From Arthrobacter sp. UNC362MFTsu5.1 (GTDB lineage: Bacteria > Actinomycetota > Actinomycetes > Actinomycetales > Micrococcaceae): 64,000 nucleotides of DNA. The stretch covers positions 1-64,000 of the forward strand of contig NZ_JMLE01000023.1 of NCBI RefSeq assembly GCF_000685965.1. Reading direction: 5' to 3'. Shown one piece after another: positions 43,256-52,252 of the stretch (within the stretch, counting starts at the first letter, position 1; each line of letters opens with the position of its first letter). Under the pieces are notes generated by a model that was given only the letters and a program-made list of their open reading frames with translations, ran no database searches and had not been told where the DNA came from. The translations under genes and the position numbers were made by a program.

Positions 43256-44587
43256 ATGAGTCCCGTCATTCTCTTTATCCTCGGTGTCGTCTTTGTGGCG
43301 ATCGGCATCGCAGTCTCCATCGCGCTGCACGAGGTGGGCCACCTCGTTCCGGCCAAGCTGTTCAAGGTGCGGGTCACCAAGTACATGATCGGCTTCGGCC
43401 CCACCCTGTGGTCCAAGCGCAAGGGGGAGACCGAGTACGGCATCAAGGCGATCCCGCTGGGCGGCTACGTGTCCATGATCGGCATGTACCCGCCGAACAA
43501 GGACGACGGCACGGTGCGTCCCTCCAGCACCGGCATGTTCCAGACCCTCGCCACCGAGGCGCGCTCCATGGCCCACGAGGAAGTGGGACCCGGCGATGAG
43601 AAGCGGGTCTTCTACCGGCTGCCGGTGTGGAAGAAGGTCATCGTGATGCTGGGCGGCCCTGCCATGAACCTGCTGATCGGGGTGGCGCTGACGGCCGTGC
43701 TCCTGATGGGCTTCGGGATCAGCACCCCCACCACCACCATCGCGGACGTCTCCAAATGCCAGGTCAAGGCCGGGGAAACGGTGGACCCGGATTCCGCCGA
43801 CTGCAAGCTCACTCCAGCAGCTGCGGCGCAGCTCAAGCCCAACGACACCATCACCTCCTTCGACGGCAAGGCGGTGACCAGCTGGGAGGAACTGACAGGC
43901 TGGATCCGCGCCTCCGCGGGACGGGAAGTCAGCATCACGGTGGTACGCGACGGTTCGCCCGTCACCACCACTGTGACGCCGGTGCTCTCGGCGCGGCCGG
44001 TCATCGGCGCCGACGGGCGGCAGGCCGCCGATTCGAACGGGACCCTGCAGTACCAGGAAGTCGGTTTCCTGGGGATCGGTGCCCAGACCGCCCTGGTGGC
44101 CCAGCCGGCGTCGTCCGTGCTGCCCATGGCGGGGGAAAACATCCAGCAGGTTGCCGGCGTCGTCCTGAACCTCCCCGCACGGGTGGTGGGCGTTGCCAAG
44201 GCGGCCTTCAGCGAAGAGCCCCGCGATCCCAACGGGCCCATCAGCGTTGTTGGTGTGGGCCGCGTGGCCGGTGAAGTTGCCGCCATGGAGCAGGTTCCGC
44301 TGCAGTCCAGGCTGGCCGCCCTGGTGGGATTGCTGGCCGGACTGAACTTCGCGCTCGCGGTGTTCAACCTGGTCCCGCTGCTGCCCTTGGACGGCGGCCA
44401 TGTTGCCGGCGCGCTGTATGAAGGAGCCCGACGGCGGCTGGCCAAGCTGTTCGGCCGGCCGGACCCCGGGGCGTTCGATATCGCCAAGCTCCTGCCCGTG
44501 ACCTACGTCGTGGCTGCCCTGCTGATGGGCATGAGTGCCCTCCTGATCTACGCGGACATCGTCAAGCCCGTCAACCTGTTTGGCTAA
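43256..44587 (+). CDS. Site-2-type intramembrane metalloprotease (RseP/Rip1)
   Basis: A 443-residue M50 protease. Zinc motif HEVGH at residues 25-29 in the first helix; third ligand region FNLVPLLPLDGGHVAG near the C-terminus. A PDZ-like domain lies between (LKPNDTITSFDGKAVTSWEE). Helices at both ends enclose it. Rip1-type proteases cleave anti-sigma factors and other membrane proteins. The dxr-rip-ispG order is conserved in actinobacteria, but here ispG is displaced by a three-gene insertion. Confidence 0.94.
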   Translation: MSPVILFILGVVFVAIGIAVSIALHEVGHLVPAKLFKVRVTKYMIGFGPTLWSKRKGETEYGIKAIPLGGYVSMIGMYPPNKDDGTVRPSSTGMFQTLATEARSMAHEEVGPGDEKRVFYRLPVWKKVIVMLGGPAMNLLIGVALTAVLLMGFGISTPTTTIADVSKCQVKAGETVDPDSADCKLTPAAAAQLKPNDTITSFDGKAVTSWEELTGWIRASAGREVSITVVRDGSPVTTTVTPVLSARPVIGADGRQAADSNGTLQYQEVGFLGIGAQTALVAQPASSVLPMAGENIQQVAGVVLNLPARVVGVAKAAFSEEPRDPNGPISVVGVGRVAGEVAAMEQVPLQSRLAALVGLLAGLNFALAVFNLVPLLPLDGGHVAGALYEGARRRLAKLFGRPDPGAFDIAKLLPVTYVVAALLMGMSALLIYADIVKPVNLFG

Positions 44588-44690
44588 TCAGCCCATTCCG
44601 GCTTGGATTCCATAATCAGCTCTTTTTGACTGATGTTAATAAATCAGCCGAAAACGATTGATGTTTGGAAATCAGTCGATTATGTTTGCG
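44587..44690 (+). repeat. Four iterons, exact 28-base period, at the satD promoter
   Basis: ATCAG begins at 44587, 44615, 44643 and 44671, each preceded by A and followed by C/T then C. At offset 15 lies an inverted partner: CTGAT at 44630 (perfect), TTGAT at 44658, and degenerate versions for the other two, so each unit is ATCAG-N10-CTGAT or a decayed form. The region is AT-rich against a GC-rich background. It is probably the operator of a DNA-binding protein, plausibly SatD itself. Confidence 0.75.
44658..44686 (+). promoter_or_regulatory. Candidate satD promoter giving a leaderless mRNA
   Basis: TTGATG (44658-44663), 17-base spacer, TATGTT (44681-44686, matching TANNNT). The satD ATG at 44693 lies where transcription should start, and there is no ribosome binding site. 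Iterons three and four overlap both boxes. Confidence 0.55.
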
Positions 44691-44692
44691 GT

Positions 44693-45367
44693 ATGTACGT
44701 TCTCACCATCGACCAGCGCGGCAGCACCGGGGACCGGGACCGCGTTCCCGGCCTGCTTGCCGAGCTCCACCGGAAGTCCACAGCCGGCCGGTTCGAACGT
44801 TCCGTCGGCGACGAAGTCCAGGGGGTGGTGGAAAAGCCTGCGGAAGTGGTGGACATCGCCCTTCATTGCCTGCGCAGCGGCCAGTGGTACGTGGGAATCG
44901 GAGTGGGGGCAGTTGACCTCCCGTTGCCGGCCAGCCCGCGGGAAGGATCCGGTGCGGCGTTCGTCGCCGCCCGGCTGGCAGTGGAAAAAGCCAAGTCCGC
45001 CGCCGCCCATGTTCCCTTGTCCGTGATTCCCGGCGGGCTGCGCCGCGGCGGTGCGGCGCCCCCGGAGGCAGGAACCGGCATCAGGGCCTGCGCGAACGCC
45101 GAGGCAGTCCTCCGGCTGATTGGCCGGCTGGTGCAGGACCGCACGGAGGCCCAGTGGAAAGTGGTGGACACCCTCCGCGCACTGCAGCAGGACGCGTCAG
45201 TCAGGCACGGCAGCCAGAAGCTGGCCGCAGCAAAACTCGGAATCACGGAGCAGTCGGTGAGCCGCGCCGTCCTGAGGTCCGGCTGGCAGGAAGAATGGGC
45301 GGCGAGGCCCGCCGCAGAGATGCTCCTGGCCGTGGCCCATGACGCCGTGCTGGAAGGAAACAGGTGA
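44693..45367 (+). CDS. SatD-family protein with C-terminal helix-turn-helix
   Basis: A 224-residue SatD-like protein. N-terminal strand YVLTIDQRGSTGDRDRVPGL with FERSVGDEVQGVVEKPAEVV resembles nucleotidyl-cyclase-like SatD folds. C-terminal SQKLAAAKLGITEQSVSRAV is a helix-turn-helix. ATG at 44693 is chosen by homology to the family N-terminus and the TANNNT box six bases upstream; an in-frame start at 44633 lies inside the iterons. Its stop overlaps the next gene (GTGA). SatD proteins are poorly characterised; autoregulation is inference. Confidence 0.8.
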   Translation: MYVLTIDQRGSTGDRDRVPGLLAELHRKSTAGRFERSVGDEVQGVVEKPAEVVDIALHCLRSGQWYVGIGVGAVDLPLPASPREGSGAAFVAARLAVEKAKSAAAHVPLSVIPGGLRRGGAAPPEAGTGIRACANAEAVLRLIGRLVQDRTEAQWKVVDTLRALQQDASVRHGSQKLAAAKLGITEQSVSRAVLRSGWQEEWAARPAAEMLLAVAHDAVLEGNR

Positions 45368-45927
45368 ACGCCCTCTGGATTACCCTCGCCCTGCTGACGG
45401 CTGGTTTCGCCGGCTGGCCTGTCACCGCGCTGGTGTTCCGGTTGGCCCGGACCATCGACGACAAGGCGGACGCGGCCACGGCGGCAGAAGACCGCGCCGC
45501 CCGGGACCGTGCCGCCGACGAAGCTGCCAACGACCCCGCCGCCGATGTCACAGTGGACCGGGCCGCCGCGGACAGTGAATCAGCGGGCCGGGAAGCCGTC
45601 GACGGCGAGATCACCGTAGCCGGAGACGTGGCCGCAGACGCTGCCGGAAAGGTGCCTGCAGCGGCGGGCGCTCCGCCGGCACCAACCACACGGATCCTGC
45701 GCGGAGGAGCCATCATCGGCGTCCTGGAACGGCTGGCTGTGTGCCTGGCCATCCTGACGGGGCAGCCCGTGGCGATCGCCTACGTCGTGGCCATCAAGGG
45801 TCTGGGGCGCTTCGCGGAACTGAAAGAGACTCCTGTTGCTGCAGAGAGGTTCATCATCGGAACGCTGTCATCCATGCTGTGGGCCGCCGGAGTCGCTGCC
45901 CTCGTCAAGATCCTCTTCCTTAGCTGA
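45364..45927 (+). CDS. Membrane protein with DUF3307-like C-terminus
   Basis: A 187-residue protein. Helix 1 at the N-terminus (LWITLALLTAGFAGWPVTALVF), an acidic alanine/aspartate-rich segment about 32-105 (DRAADEAANDPAADVTVDRA), then LRGGAIIGVLERLAVCLAIL and KGLGRFAELKETPVAAERFI with a last helix. The RGG-IG-LER motif and the FIIGTLSS ending resemble the C-terminal part of DUF3307 proteins, which are often found beside SatD. GTG start overlapping the satD stop. Function unknown; the two probably act together. Confidence 0.75.
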   Translation: MNALWITLALLTAGFAGWPVTALVFRLARTIDDKADAATAAEDRAARDRAADEAANDPAADVTVDRAAADSESAGREAVDGEITVAGDVAADAAGKVPAAAGAPPAPTTRILRGGAIIGVLERLAVCLAILTGQPVAIAYVVAIKGLGRFAELKETPVAAERFIIGTLSSMLWAAGVAALVKILFLS

Positions 45928-45969
45928 ACCGGATACATACTCCGGCGGGCAGGGCGATAGGGTATCCGT

Positions 45970-46263
45970 ATGACTGTTTTTGCTGTTGAGTACGTATACG
46001 CCGCTGAGTCCACCGAAGCACGGAACGCCGCCCGCCCGGCACACCGGGAATGGACCGCTGCCCTTGCCGGTGAAGGCGCACTCCTGGCCAGCGGGCCTTA
46101 CGGCGACGGAGCCGGTGCCCTGCTGATCTTCAAGGCCGCCGACGAAAACGCGCTGAACGGGATCCTCAAGCAGGATCCTTTCGCTGCCGCCCAGGTCATT
46201 GCGGGCACGCGCACCACGGAATGGAACCCGGTGACCGGCCTGCTGGCCGAGCACGCCGCTTAA
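45970..46263 (+). CDS. YciI-family protein
   Basis: A 97-residue YciI-like dimeric alpha+beta barrel protein. The strand-helix pattern FAVEYVYAAESTEARNAARP-AHREWTAALAGEGALLASGP and the C-terminal DPFAAAQVIAGTRTTEWNPV are typical. The conserved R/H and D residues of the putative pocket are present (AHREW, QDPF). TAGGGT at 45958-45963 lies six bases before the ATG, so it may be leaderless; CGGATAC/GTATCCG (45930-45936 with 45962-45968) flank this box. Exact function unknown. Confidence 0.88.
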   Translation: MTVFAVEYVYAAESTEARNAARPAHREWTAALAGEGALLASGPYGDGAGALLIFKAADENALNGILKQDPFAAAQVIAGTRTTEWNPVTGLLAEHAA

Positions 46264-46313
46264 CCCGCCGGAACCACCCCACCATCGATACTTCGACCTA
46301 AATAGGAGTCCAC

Positions 46314-47480
46314 GTGACCTCGGTCAGCCTGGGAATGCCGTCAGCACCGCCACCCGTCCTCGCACCCCGCAGGAAAACCCGCCAGATCAAGGTGGGCTCG
46401 GTGGGCGTCGGCTCGGATTCGCCCATCAGCGTGCAGTCGATGACCACCACGCCCACCACGGACATCAACGCCACGCTGCAGCAGATTGCTGAGCTGACGG
46501 CCTCGGGCTGCGACATCGTGCGCGTGGCCTGCCCGTCAGCGGACGACGCCGAGGCGCTGCCGATCATCGCGCGGAAGTCCCAGATCCCCGTCATCGCGGA
46601 CATCCACTTCCAGCCCAAGTACGTCTTCGCCGCCATCGAAGCGGGTTGCGCGGCGGTTCGCGTCAACCCCGGCAATATCCGCAAGTTCGATGACCAGGTC
46701 AAGGAAATTGCCCGTGCCGCCAAGGACCACGGCACGTCCATCCGGATCGGCGTCAATGCCGGATCGCTGGAGCCCGGAATCCTCAAGAAGTACGGCAAGG
46801 CAACTCCCGAGGCTTTGGTGGAGTCGGCTGTCTGGGAGGCATCGCTGTTCGAGGAGCACGGCTTCCACGACTTCAAGATCTCCGTGAAGCACAACGACCC
46901 CGTGATCATGGTTGCCGCGTACGAGATGCTGGCCGAGCAGGGCGACTGGCCCCTTCACCTGGGCGTCACCGAAGCCGGGCCTGCCTTCCAGGGCACCATC
47001 AAGTCCGCCACGGCCTTCGGCGCCCTCCTGTCCCGGGGAATCGGCGACACCATCCGTGTTTCCCTTTCGGCTCCTCCGGTCGAGGAAATCAAGGTGGGCA
47101 ACCAGATCCTGCAGTCGCTGAACCTGCGTCCCCGCAAGCTCGAAATTGTTTCCTGCCCCTCCTGCGGCCGCGCCCAGGTGGATGTGTACACGTTGGCCGA
47201 GCAGGTGACGGCCGGCCTGGAAGGGATGGAGATCCCGCTGCGTGTTGCCGTGATGGGCTGCGTCGTCAACGGACCGGGCGAGGCCCGCGAAGCTGACCTG
47301 GGCGTCGCCTCGGGCAACGGCAAGGGACAGATCTTTGTGAAGGGCGAGGTCATCAAGACTGTCCCCGAGAGCGAAATTGTTGAGACACTGATCGAAGAGG
47401 CCATGAGAATCGCTGAAGAGATGGGGGAGGCCGATGGCGAAGATGCTGTCAAGGGTAGCCCCGTGGTTAGCGTCTCGTAG
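46314..47480 (+). CDS. ispG: (E)-4-hydroxy-3-methylbut-2-enyl-diphosphate synthase
   Basis: A 388-residue 4Fe-4S enzyme of the MEP pathway, converting ME-cPP to HMBPP. Signatures: [39 protein letters not shown], and the cluster cysteines in [12 protein letters not shown] and [15 protein letters not shown] start with TAGGAG five bases upstream. Its 3' end overlaps the GNAT gene by up to 47 bases. Pathway partner of dxr at 42 kb. Confidence 0.97.
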   Translation: MTSVSLGMPSAPPPVLAPRRKTRQIKVGSVGVGSDSPISVQSMTTTPTTDINATLQQIAELTASGCDIVRVACPSADDAEALPIIARKSQIPVIADIHFQPKYVFAAIEAGCAAVRVNPGNIRKFDDQVKEIARAAKDHGTSIRIGVNAGSLEPGILKKYGKATPEALVESAVWEASLFEEHGFHDFKISVKHNDPVIMVAAYEMLAEQGDWPLHLGVTEAGPAFQGTIKSATAFGALLSRGIGDTIRVSLSAPPVEEIKVGNQILQSLNLRPRKLEIVSCPSCGRAQVDVYTLAEQVTAGLEGMEIPLRVAVMGCVVNGPGEAREADLGVASGNGKGQIFVKGEVIKTVPESEIVETLIEEAMRIAEEMGEADGEDAVKGSPVVSVS

Positions 47481-48330
47481 GGAGACCGCAGGATCCGGTA
47501 TCTCAATCCGGGTCCTGTCCGGTCCGGACACTGCCACGCTGCGGGAGTTGGCCAGGAGGGACGTTGTAGCCAACGTCTTCATCCTGTCCCACCTGGCGGC
47601 CACGGGAACAGCCGCGCCCACCATGGGCGGGGCCAGCATCTTTGGCGTGTTCGACGGCGACACCCTGGTGGGTGCGTGCTGGGCCGGAGCGAACCTCGTT
47701 CCGGTGCAGCTGGACCCGGACCTTGCCGGGCTCGTGGCCGAGCACGCACAACGCTCCGGCCGCCGGTTCGCTTCCATCTTCGGCCCCGCCGAAACGGTCC
47801 TGGCCATGCATGAACAGCTGGAACAGCTGGGGCAACCGGCGCACGAGGTTCGCGCGGACCAGCCGCTGATGACCATCGCAGGCCCGCCCGGCGTGCCCGC
47901 TAACACGGAGCTGGGTGTCGGCCAGCTCGCCGACTTCGACAGGATCCTGCCCGCCTGCGCCGCCATGTTCGAAGAAGAAGTGGGATATTCGCCGTTCCTG
48001 GGCGGCCGCGAGTTTTACAGCAGGCGCGTGGAAGGCCTCATCAGGCAGGGCCATTCCCTTGTCCACCTCGATGGGGACGGCCAGGTCATGTTCAAGGCCG
48101 AACTCGGCGCCGTCACCCCTGAGGTGACCCAGGTCCAGGGCGTCTGGATGAACCCCTCCTTCCGCGGCCTCGGACTCAGCGCCGGCTACATGGCCGCCGT
48201 CGTTATGCTGGCGCAGAAACTGGCGCCCATCACCAGCCTGTATGTCAACGACTACAACGCCCGGGCGCGGGCCACCTACGAGCGGGTGGGCTTCCACCAA
48301 GTGGGCACCTTCGCTACAGTTCTGTTCTAG
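47434..48330 (+). CDS. GNAT-family acetyltransferase with N-terminal DUF4081-like domain
   Basis: A 298-residue protein. N-terminal part ([48 protein letters not shown]) resembles DUF4081; the C-terminal GNAT domain has [20 protein letters not shown] (acetyl-CoA pyrophosphate loop) and [18 protein letters not shown]. It matches the gene after gcpE in M. tuberculosis (Rv2867c). The ATG at 47434 gives a 47-base overlap with ispG; ATG at 47443 is a close alternative and the conserved domain starts about 25 residues in. Substrate unknown. Confidence 0.88.
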   Translation: MAKMLSRVAPWLASRRETAGSGISIRVLSGPDTATLRELARRDVVANVFILSHLAATGTAAPTMGGASIFGVFDGDTLVGACWAGANLVPVQLDPDLAGLVAEHAQRSGRRFASIFGPAETVLAMHEQLEQLGQPAHEVRADQPLMTIAGPPGVPANTELGVGQLADFDRILPACAAMFEEEVGYSPFLGGREFYSRRVEGLIRQGHSLVHLDGDGQVMFKAELGAVTPEVTQVQGVWMNPSFRGLGLSAGYMAAVVMLAQKLAPITSLYVNDYNARARATYERVGFHQVGTFATVLF

Positions 48331-48370
48331 CTGGCCCCAACGGCCGGCGTTCGAACTTATTGGGGGATAA

Positions 48371-49120
48371 ATGAATACGTCCGTTGTGCGCTTTTTCGGG
48401 GCTTCTGCCCTCCTGGTGCTTGGCCTGTCCGCCTGCGGCGGTCCTGCCGCCCCTGCTGGCGCCGGGGCGTCCCCGGAAACGTCCGCCGCATCTGTCACCC
48501 CCAGCCCCACGCCAACGGAAGCGGCATTCACCATGCTGACCTCCGAGGAACTCGCGGAGATCGCCGGAGCCGTGAAGGACTCAGGCAGCGTACCCCTCTC
48601 CGTCTTGCCTGCCGACAAGGTTTCGCAGGCGCTCGACCAGATGATGTCCCTCATGACCGACGTGCAGGTGGAGCCGGCCGAGTGCAATTCCATCGCCACC
48701 GGGACGGCGATCAAGCCGGACAGCAACACCACCATGGCGGTGGGTGCCTCCACTTCGTCTACGGCGGAACTCACCCAGACGCTCTCCCTCGTGTCAGGCG
48801 TGGCGAAGGAAGAACTGGACCAGACGCTTGCCCGTCGCAGCAGCGAGATCGAAGACTGCAGCAGCATCAGCATGAACATCCAGGGAATGTCCATGACAGC
48901 CGAGACCACCCGGCTTGACAGCGGTGCCGGCACCGAGGGCGCGATTGCCATGCAAACGGACGTCACCTTGCCTACAGGCGGAACCCAGAGCACCGTGATG
49001 GCCTTCGCCGTCAAGGGCGGAGTCCTGATCTCGGCGCAGGCCACAGGGACCGGCGTTACGGAGTCCGACCTCGCGGCTGCGGAAGCCATGCTGGACCAGG
49101 CAGCCGCCCTGATCGACTAG
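48371..49120 (+). CDS. Putative lipoprotein
   Basis: A 249-residue exported protein. Signal peptide with lipobox LGLSAC (cleavage before C at about residue 22), a 30-residue alanine/serine/proline/threonine linker, then a domain of about 190 residues with a single cysteine pair (PAECNSIATG, IEDCSSISMN). It resembles uncharacterised actinobacterial sensor-like lipoproteins, but I cannot name a family. GGGGGATAA lies just before the ATG. It stands alone between the GNAT gene and proS. Confidence 0.8.
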   Translation: MNTSVVRFFGASALLVLGLSACGGPAAPAGAGASPETSAASVTPSPTPTEAAFTMLTSEELAEIAGAVKDSGSVPLSVLPADKVSQALDQMMSLMTDVQVEPAECNSIATGTAIKPDSNTTMAVGASTSSTAELTQTLSLVSGVAKEELDQTLARRSSEIEDCSSISMNIQGMSMTAETTRLDSGAGTEGAIAMQTDVTLPTGGTQSTVMAFAVKGGVLISAQATGTGVTESDLAAAEAMLDQAAALID

Positions 49121-49337
49121 CGGAACGGCCGCCGGGGAGAACGCGGTAACACAGAGTCAACTGTCGAAAACTGCGTGACGACTCTTGTAATGGTGCCGTG
49201 AATCACATAGGTTCTTCCTAGCCGCGCCGATGGGGTGCGTGCGGTCTCAGGGGGAAATCAGCAGATGGCACTGGACGTTGACCTTCCCAGCAGGCACGCC
49301 TAGCGCTTCCTCCGGACTTCTGGGTCCGACGGGCCGT

Positions 49338-49409
49338 AAGAGCCACGCCAAAACAGGATGACCAGCCGGCAACGGCCAGGGGCTTCCTTTCAGTTCTGGC
49401 GTGGCTCTT
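49338..49409. repeat. Long inverted repeat upstream of proS
   Basis: AAGAGCCACGCCA (49338-49350) and TGGCGTGGCTCTT (49397-49409) form a perfect 13-base inverted repeat enclosing 46 bases. The arms can extend through CCGACGG and CCGTCCGG outside. No T-run follows. This is the main structure in the 441-base stretch 49121-49561, in which I see no convincing gene. Confidence 0.6.
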
Positions 49410-49488
49410 CTCCGTCCGGCGCGGGAACGCGCGGGGGTGAGGGGCATTGGCTCCGGCGGCCGGGAACCCGGCACCCGCCGCGCCACGG

Positions 49489-49494
49489 TAGATT
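49489..49494 (+). promoter_or_regulatory. Candidate -10 box of proS
   Basis: TAGATT (TANNNT type), 67 bases before the proS GTG. No good -35 box is seen. If correct, transcription starts downstream of the 49338-49409 inverted repeat. Confidence 0.3.
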
Positions 49495-49561
49495 AGTACC
49501 CAGACGAATTTGCCCAGCCCGTCATCTGAACAGGCACCTCCCAAGAAACGGATTCCTACCC

Positions 49562-51373
49562 GTGGTCCTTCGACTATCCAAGCTGTTCCTGCGCACCCTG
49601 CGCGAAGATCCCGCCGATGCCGAGGTGGCGAGCCACCGGCTCCTGGTCCGTGCCGGGTATATCCGCAGGGCAGCGCCGGGCATCTACACCTGGCTGCCGC
49701 TTGGCCTGAGCGTGCTGCGCAAAGTGGAGAAAGTCATCCGCGAGGAAATGACCGCCATCGGCGCCCAGGAAGTCCACTTCCCGGCCCTCCTGCCCAAGGA
49801 GCCCTACGAGGCCACCAACCGGTGGACCGAGTACGGCGAGGGCATTTTCCGGCTCAAGGACCGCAAGGGCGGGGACTACCTCCTGGCGCCCACGCACGAG
49901 GAAATGTTCACCCTGCTGGTCAAGGACCTGTACTCCTCGTACAAGGACCTTCCGCTGAGCATCTACCAGATCCAGAACAAGTACCGCGATGAGGCCCGGC
50001 CGCGCGCCGGCCTGCTGCGCGGCCGCGAGTTCATCATGAAGGACTCCTACTCGTTCGACGTCGACGACGCCGGCCTGGACGCGAGCTACAACGCACACCG
50101 CGCCGCCTACCTGAAGATCTTCGAGCGCCTCGGCCTTGAAGTGGTTCCGGTGGCCGCCACGGCAGGTGCCATGGGCGGCTCCCGGAGCGAGGAGTTCCTG
50201 CACCCCACCGAGATCGGCGAAGACACGTTTGTGCGCTCCGCCGGCGGCTACGCGGCCAACGTGGAGGCCGTGACCACCGTGGTGCCCGCGGAGATCGACT
50301 TCACCAACGCGCCTGCCGCAGAGATCCGGGACACCCCGAACACTCCCACCATCGACACGCTCGTGGACGCAGCCAACCAGCTGGTTCCCCGCGACGAGAA
50401 CGACGGCGGCGCCTGGACGGCCGCTGACACGCTGAAGAACGTCGTCCTCGCCATCACCCTTCCCACCGGGGAGCGGCAGATCGTCGTCATCGGCGTGCCC
50501 GGTGACCGCGGCGTCGACCTGAAGCGGGTAGAGGCCAACATCGGCGCCTACCTGCCGGTCGCCGGCGAGATCACCGTTGAGGCCGCCGGCGAGGAAGACC
50601 TTGCCCGCAACCCCCTGATCGTCCGCGGCTACCTGGGCCCCGGCATGTCGCTGAGCGCACCGCTCCTCGGACTCGAAGGTGCCGCCAAGCTCCTGTACCT
50701 GGTGGATCCCCGCGTGGTCAGCGGCACCGCCTGGGTCACCGGCGCCAACATGGCCGGAAAGCACGTCTTCGGCCTCGTGGCCGGCCGCGACTTCGGCTGG
50801 GACGGCGTGATCGAGTGCACCGAAGTGCGTGCCGGCGACGAGGCCCCGGACGGATCCGGTCCGCTGGAGACCGCCCGCGGCATCGAGATGGGCCACATCT
50901 TCCAGCTCGGCCGCAAGTACGCCGAAGCCCTTGAACTGAAGGTCCTGGACCAGAACGGCAAGCAGGTGGTGGTCACCATGGGTTCCTACGGCGTCGGCGT
51001 TACCCGCGCCGTCGCGGCCCTGGCCGAATCCAACCACGATGCCAAGGGCCTGGTCTGGCCCCGCGCAGTGGCTCCCGCCGATGTCCACGTCGTGGCTGTG
51101 GGCCGGGGCGAGGAAATCTTCGCGGCGGCCGAGAAGCTCTCGCTCGAGCTTGAAGCCGCAGGCCTCGAGGTCATCTACGACGACCGCCCCAAGGTGTCCC
51201 CGGGCGTCAAGTTCGGCGACGCGGAGCTCGTCGGAGTGCCCACCATCCTGGCTGTTGGCCGCGGACTGGCGGACGGCGTTGTGGAGATCAAGGACCGCCG
51301 CAGCGGTGAGGCGGAGAACGTGGCCGTGGAGAAGGCCGTTGACTATGTGGTCAACGCCGTCCGCAGCAAGTAA
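49562..51373 (+). CDS. proS: Prolyl-tRNA synthetase
   Basis: A 603-residue class II synthetase of the bacterial type with the inserted editing domain. Motif 1 region [20 protein letters not shown], motif 2 region [19 protein letters not shown] and [11 protein letters not shown], then [17 protein letters not shown]-type segment (here [20 protein letters not shown]). Editing domain about 230-400. Motif 3 [16 protein letters not shown], then the anticodon-binding domain. GTG at 49562 begins the conserved [12 protein letters not shown]. Length matches the family. Confidence 0.97.
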   Translation: MVLRLSKLFLRTLREDPADAEVASHRLLVRAGYIRRAAPGIYTWLPLGLSVLRKVEKVIREEMTAIGAQEVHFPALLPKEPYEATNRWTEYGEGIFRLKDRKGGDYLLAPTHEEMFTLLVKDLYSSYKDLPLSIYQIQNKYRDEARPRAGLLRGREFIMKDSYSFDVDDAGLDASYNAHRAAYLKIFERLGLEVVPVAATAGAMGGSRSEEFLHPTEIGEDTFVRSAGGYAANVEAVTTVVPAEIDFTNAPAAEIRDTPNTPTIDTLVDAANQLVPRDENDGGAWTAADTLKNVVLAITLPTGERQIVVIGVPGDRGVDLKRVEANIGAYLPVAGEITVEAAGEEDLARNPLIVRGYLGPGMSLSAPLLGLEGAAKLLYLVDPRVVSGTAWVTGANMAGKHVFGLVAGRDFGWDGVIECTEVRAGDEAPDGSGPLETARGIEMGHIFQLGRKYAEALELKVLDQNGKQVVVTMGSYGVGVTRAVAALAESNHDAKGLVWPRAVAPADVHVVAVGRGEEIFAAAEKLSLELEAAGLEVIYDDRPKVSPGVKFGDAELVGVPTILAVGRGLADGVVEIKDRRSGEAENVAVEKAVDYVVNAVRSK

Positions 51374-51391
51374 CCCTGCACGGCTGAAGGA

Positions 51392-52186
51392 GTGATCTCG
51401 GGATTCGAGTCGCTGGAGCCCGCCACGCTGATCCTCATCATCGTGGCGGGCTTCGCCGCAGGGTGGATTGACGCAGTGGTGGGCGGCGGGGGACTGATCC
51501 AGCTCCCGGCGCTGCTGCTGGTGCCGGGCATCAGCCCGGTCCAGGCTCTCGCCACCAACAAAATGGGTTCCATTTTCGGGACCACCACCAGCGCCGTGAC
51601 GTACTACCGGCGGGTCAGGCCGGACCTGCGGACCGCCATACCCATGGCAGTCATTGCGCTGGCCGGGAGCTTCGGCGGCGCGGTGCTGGCCGCCACCCTG
51701 CCGGCGAGCGTCTTCAAGCCCATCATCGTTGCGGCGCTGGTGGCCGTCGCGCTGTTTACGGCGTTCAAACCCAACATCGGCGACCTGACCTCGCTCCGCC
51801 ACGACGGCCGGACCCACTACGTGGTGGCCTGCCTCATCGGAGCGGCCATAGGATTCTACGACGGCCTGATCGGGCCAGGGACAGGTTCATTCCTGATCAT
51901 CGCGCTGGTGTCCGCGATGGGCTACGCGTTCCTCGAGGCCAGCGCCAAGGCAAAGATCGTGAACATGGCCACCAATGCCGGTGCCCTGATCTTTTTCCTG
52001 CCGCACGGCTCGCTGCTCTGGGGCGTGGGGCTGGTGCTGGGACTCGCCAACATGGCGGGCGGCTACCTCGGGGCGCGGACCGCGGTGAAGCAGGGCAGCA
52101 CCTTCATCCGCAACGTTTTCCTCGCCGTCGTCGGCGCCCTCATCCTCAAGCTCGGCTTCGACATCTGGCAGGACACCTTCGCCTAG
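51392..52186 (+). CDS. TSUP-family (TauE/SafE) transporter
   Basis: A 264-residue membrane protein with eight or so helices. TSUP signatures in both halves: GFAAGWIDAVVGGGGLIQLP and GAAIGFYDGLIGPGTGSFLI. Members move sulfite, sulfonates or organosulfur anions; the substrate here is unknown. GTG at 51392 lies immediately after GAAGGA, closer than usual, but no better start precedes the first helix. It is 18 bases downstream of proS and may be cotranscribed. Confidence 0.9.
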   Translation: MISGFESLEPATLILIIVAGFAAGWIDAVVGGGGLIQLPALLLVPGISPVQALATNKMGSIFGTTTSAVTYYRRVRPDLRTAIPMAVIALAGSFGGAVLAATLPASVFKPIIVAALVAVALFTAFKPNIGDLTSLRHDGRTHYVVACLIGAAIGFYDGLIGPGTGSFLIIALVSAMGYAFLEASAKAKIVNMATNAGALIFFLPHGSLLWGVGLVLGLANMAGGYLGARTAVKQGSTFIRNVFLAVVGALILKLGFDIWQDTFA

Positions 52187-52252
52187 CAGGCTAGCCGACG
52201 GGGATGCGAAAGACCCTCCCGGCCGGGAGGGGCGCGGGCGTACCATGCTCCT

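Noticed and set aside
49218-49544. A 108-codon minus-strand frame in the proS upstream region
   Set aside because: Composition is that of an antisense GC-rich frame (arginine, alanine and serine rich, no domain), and it runs through the inverted repeat.
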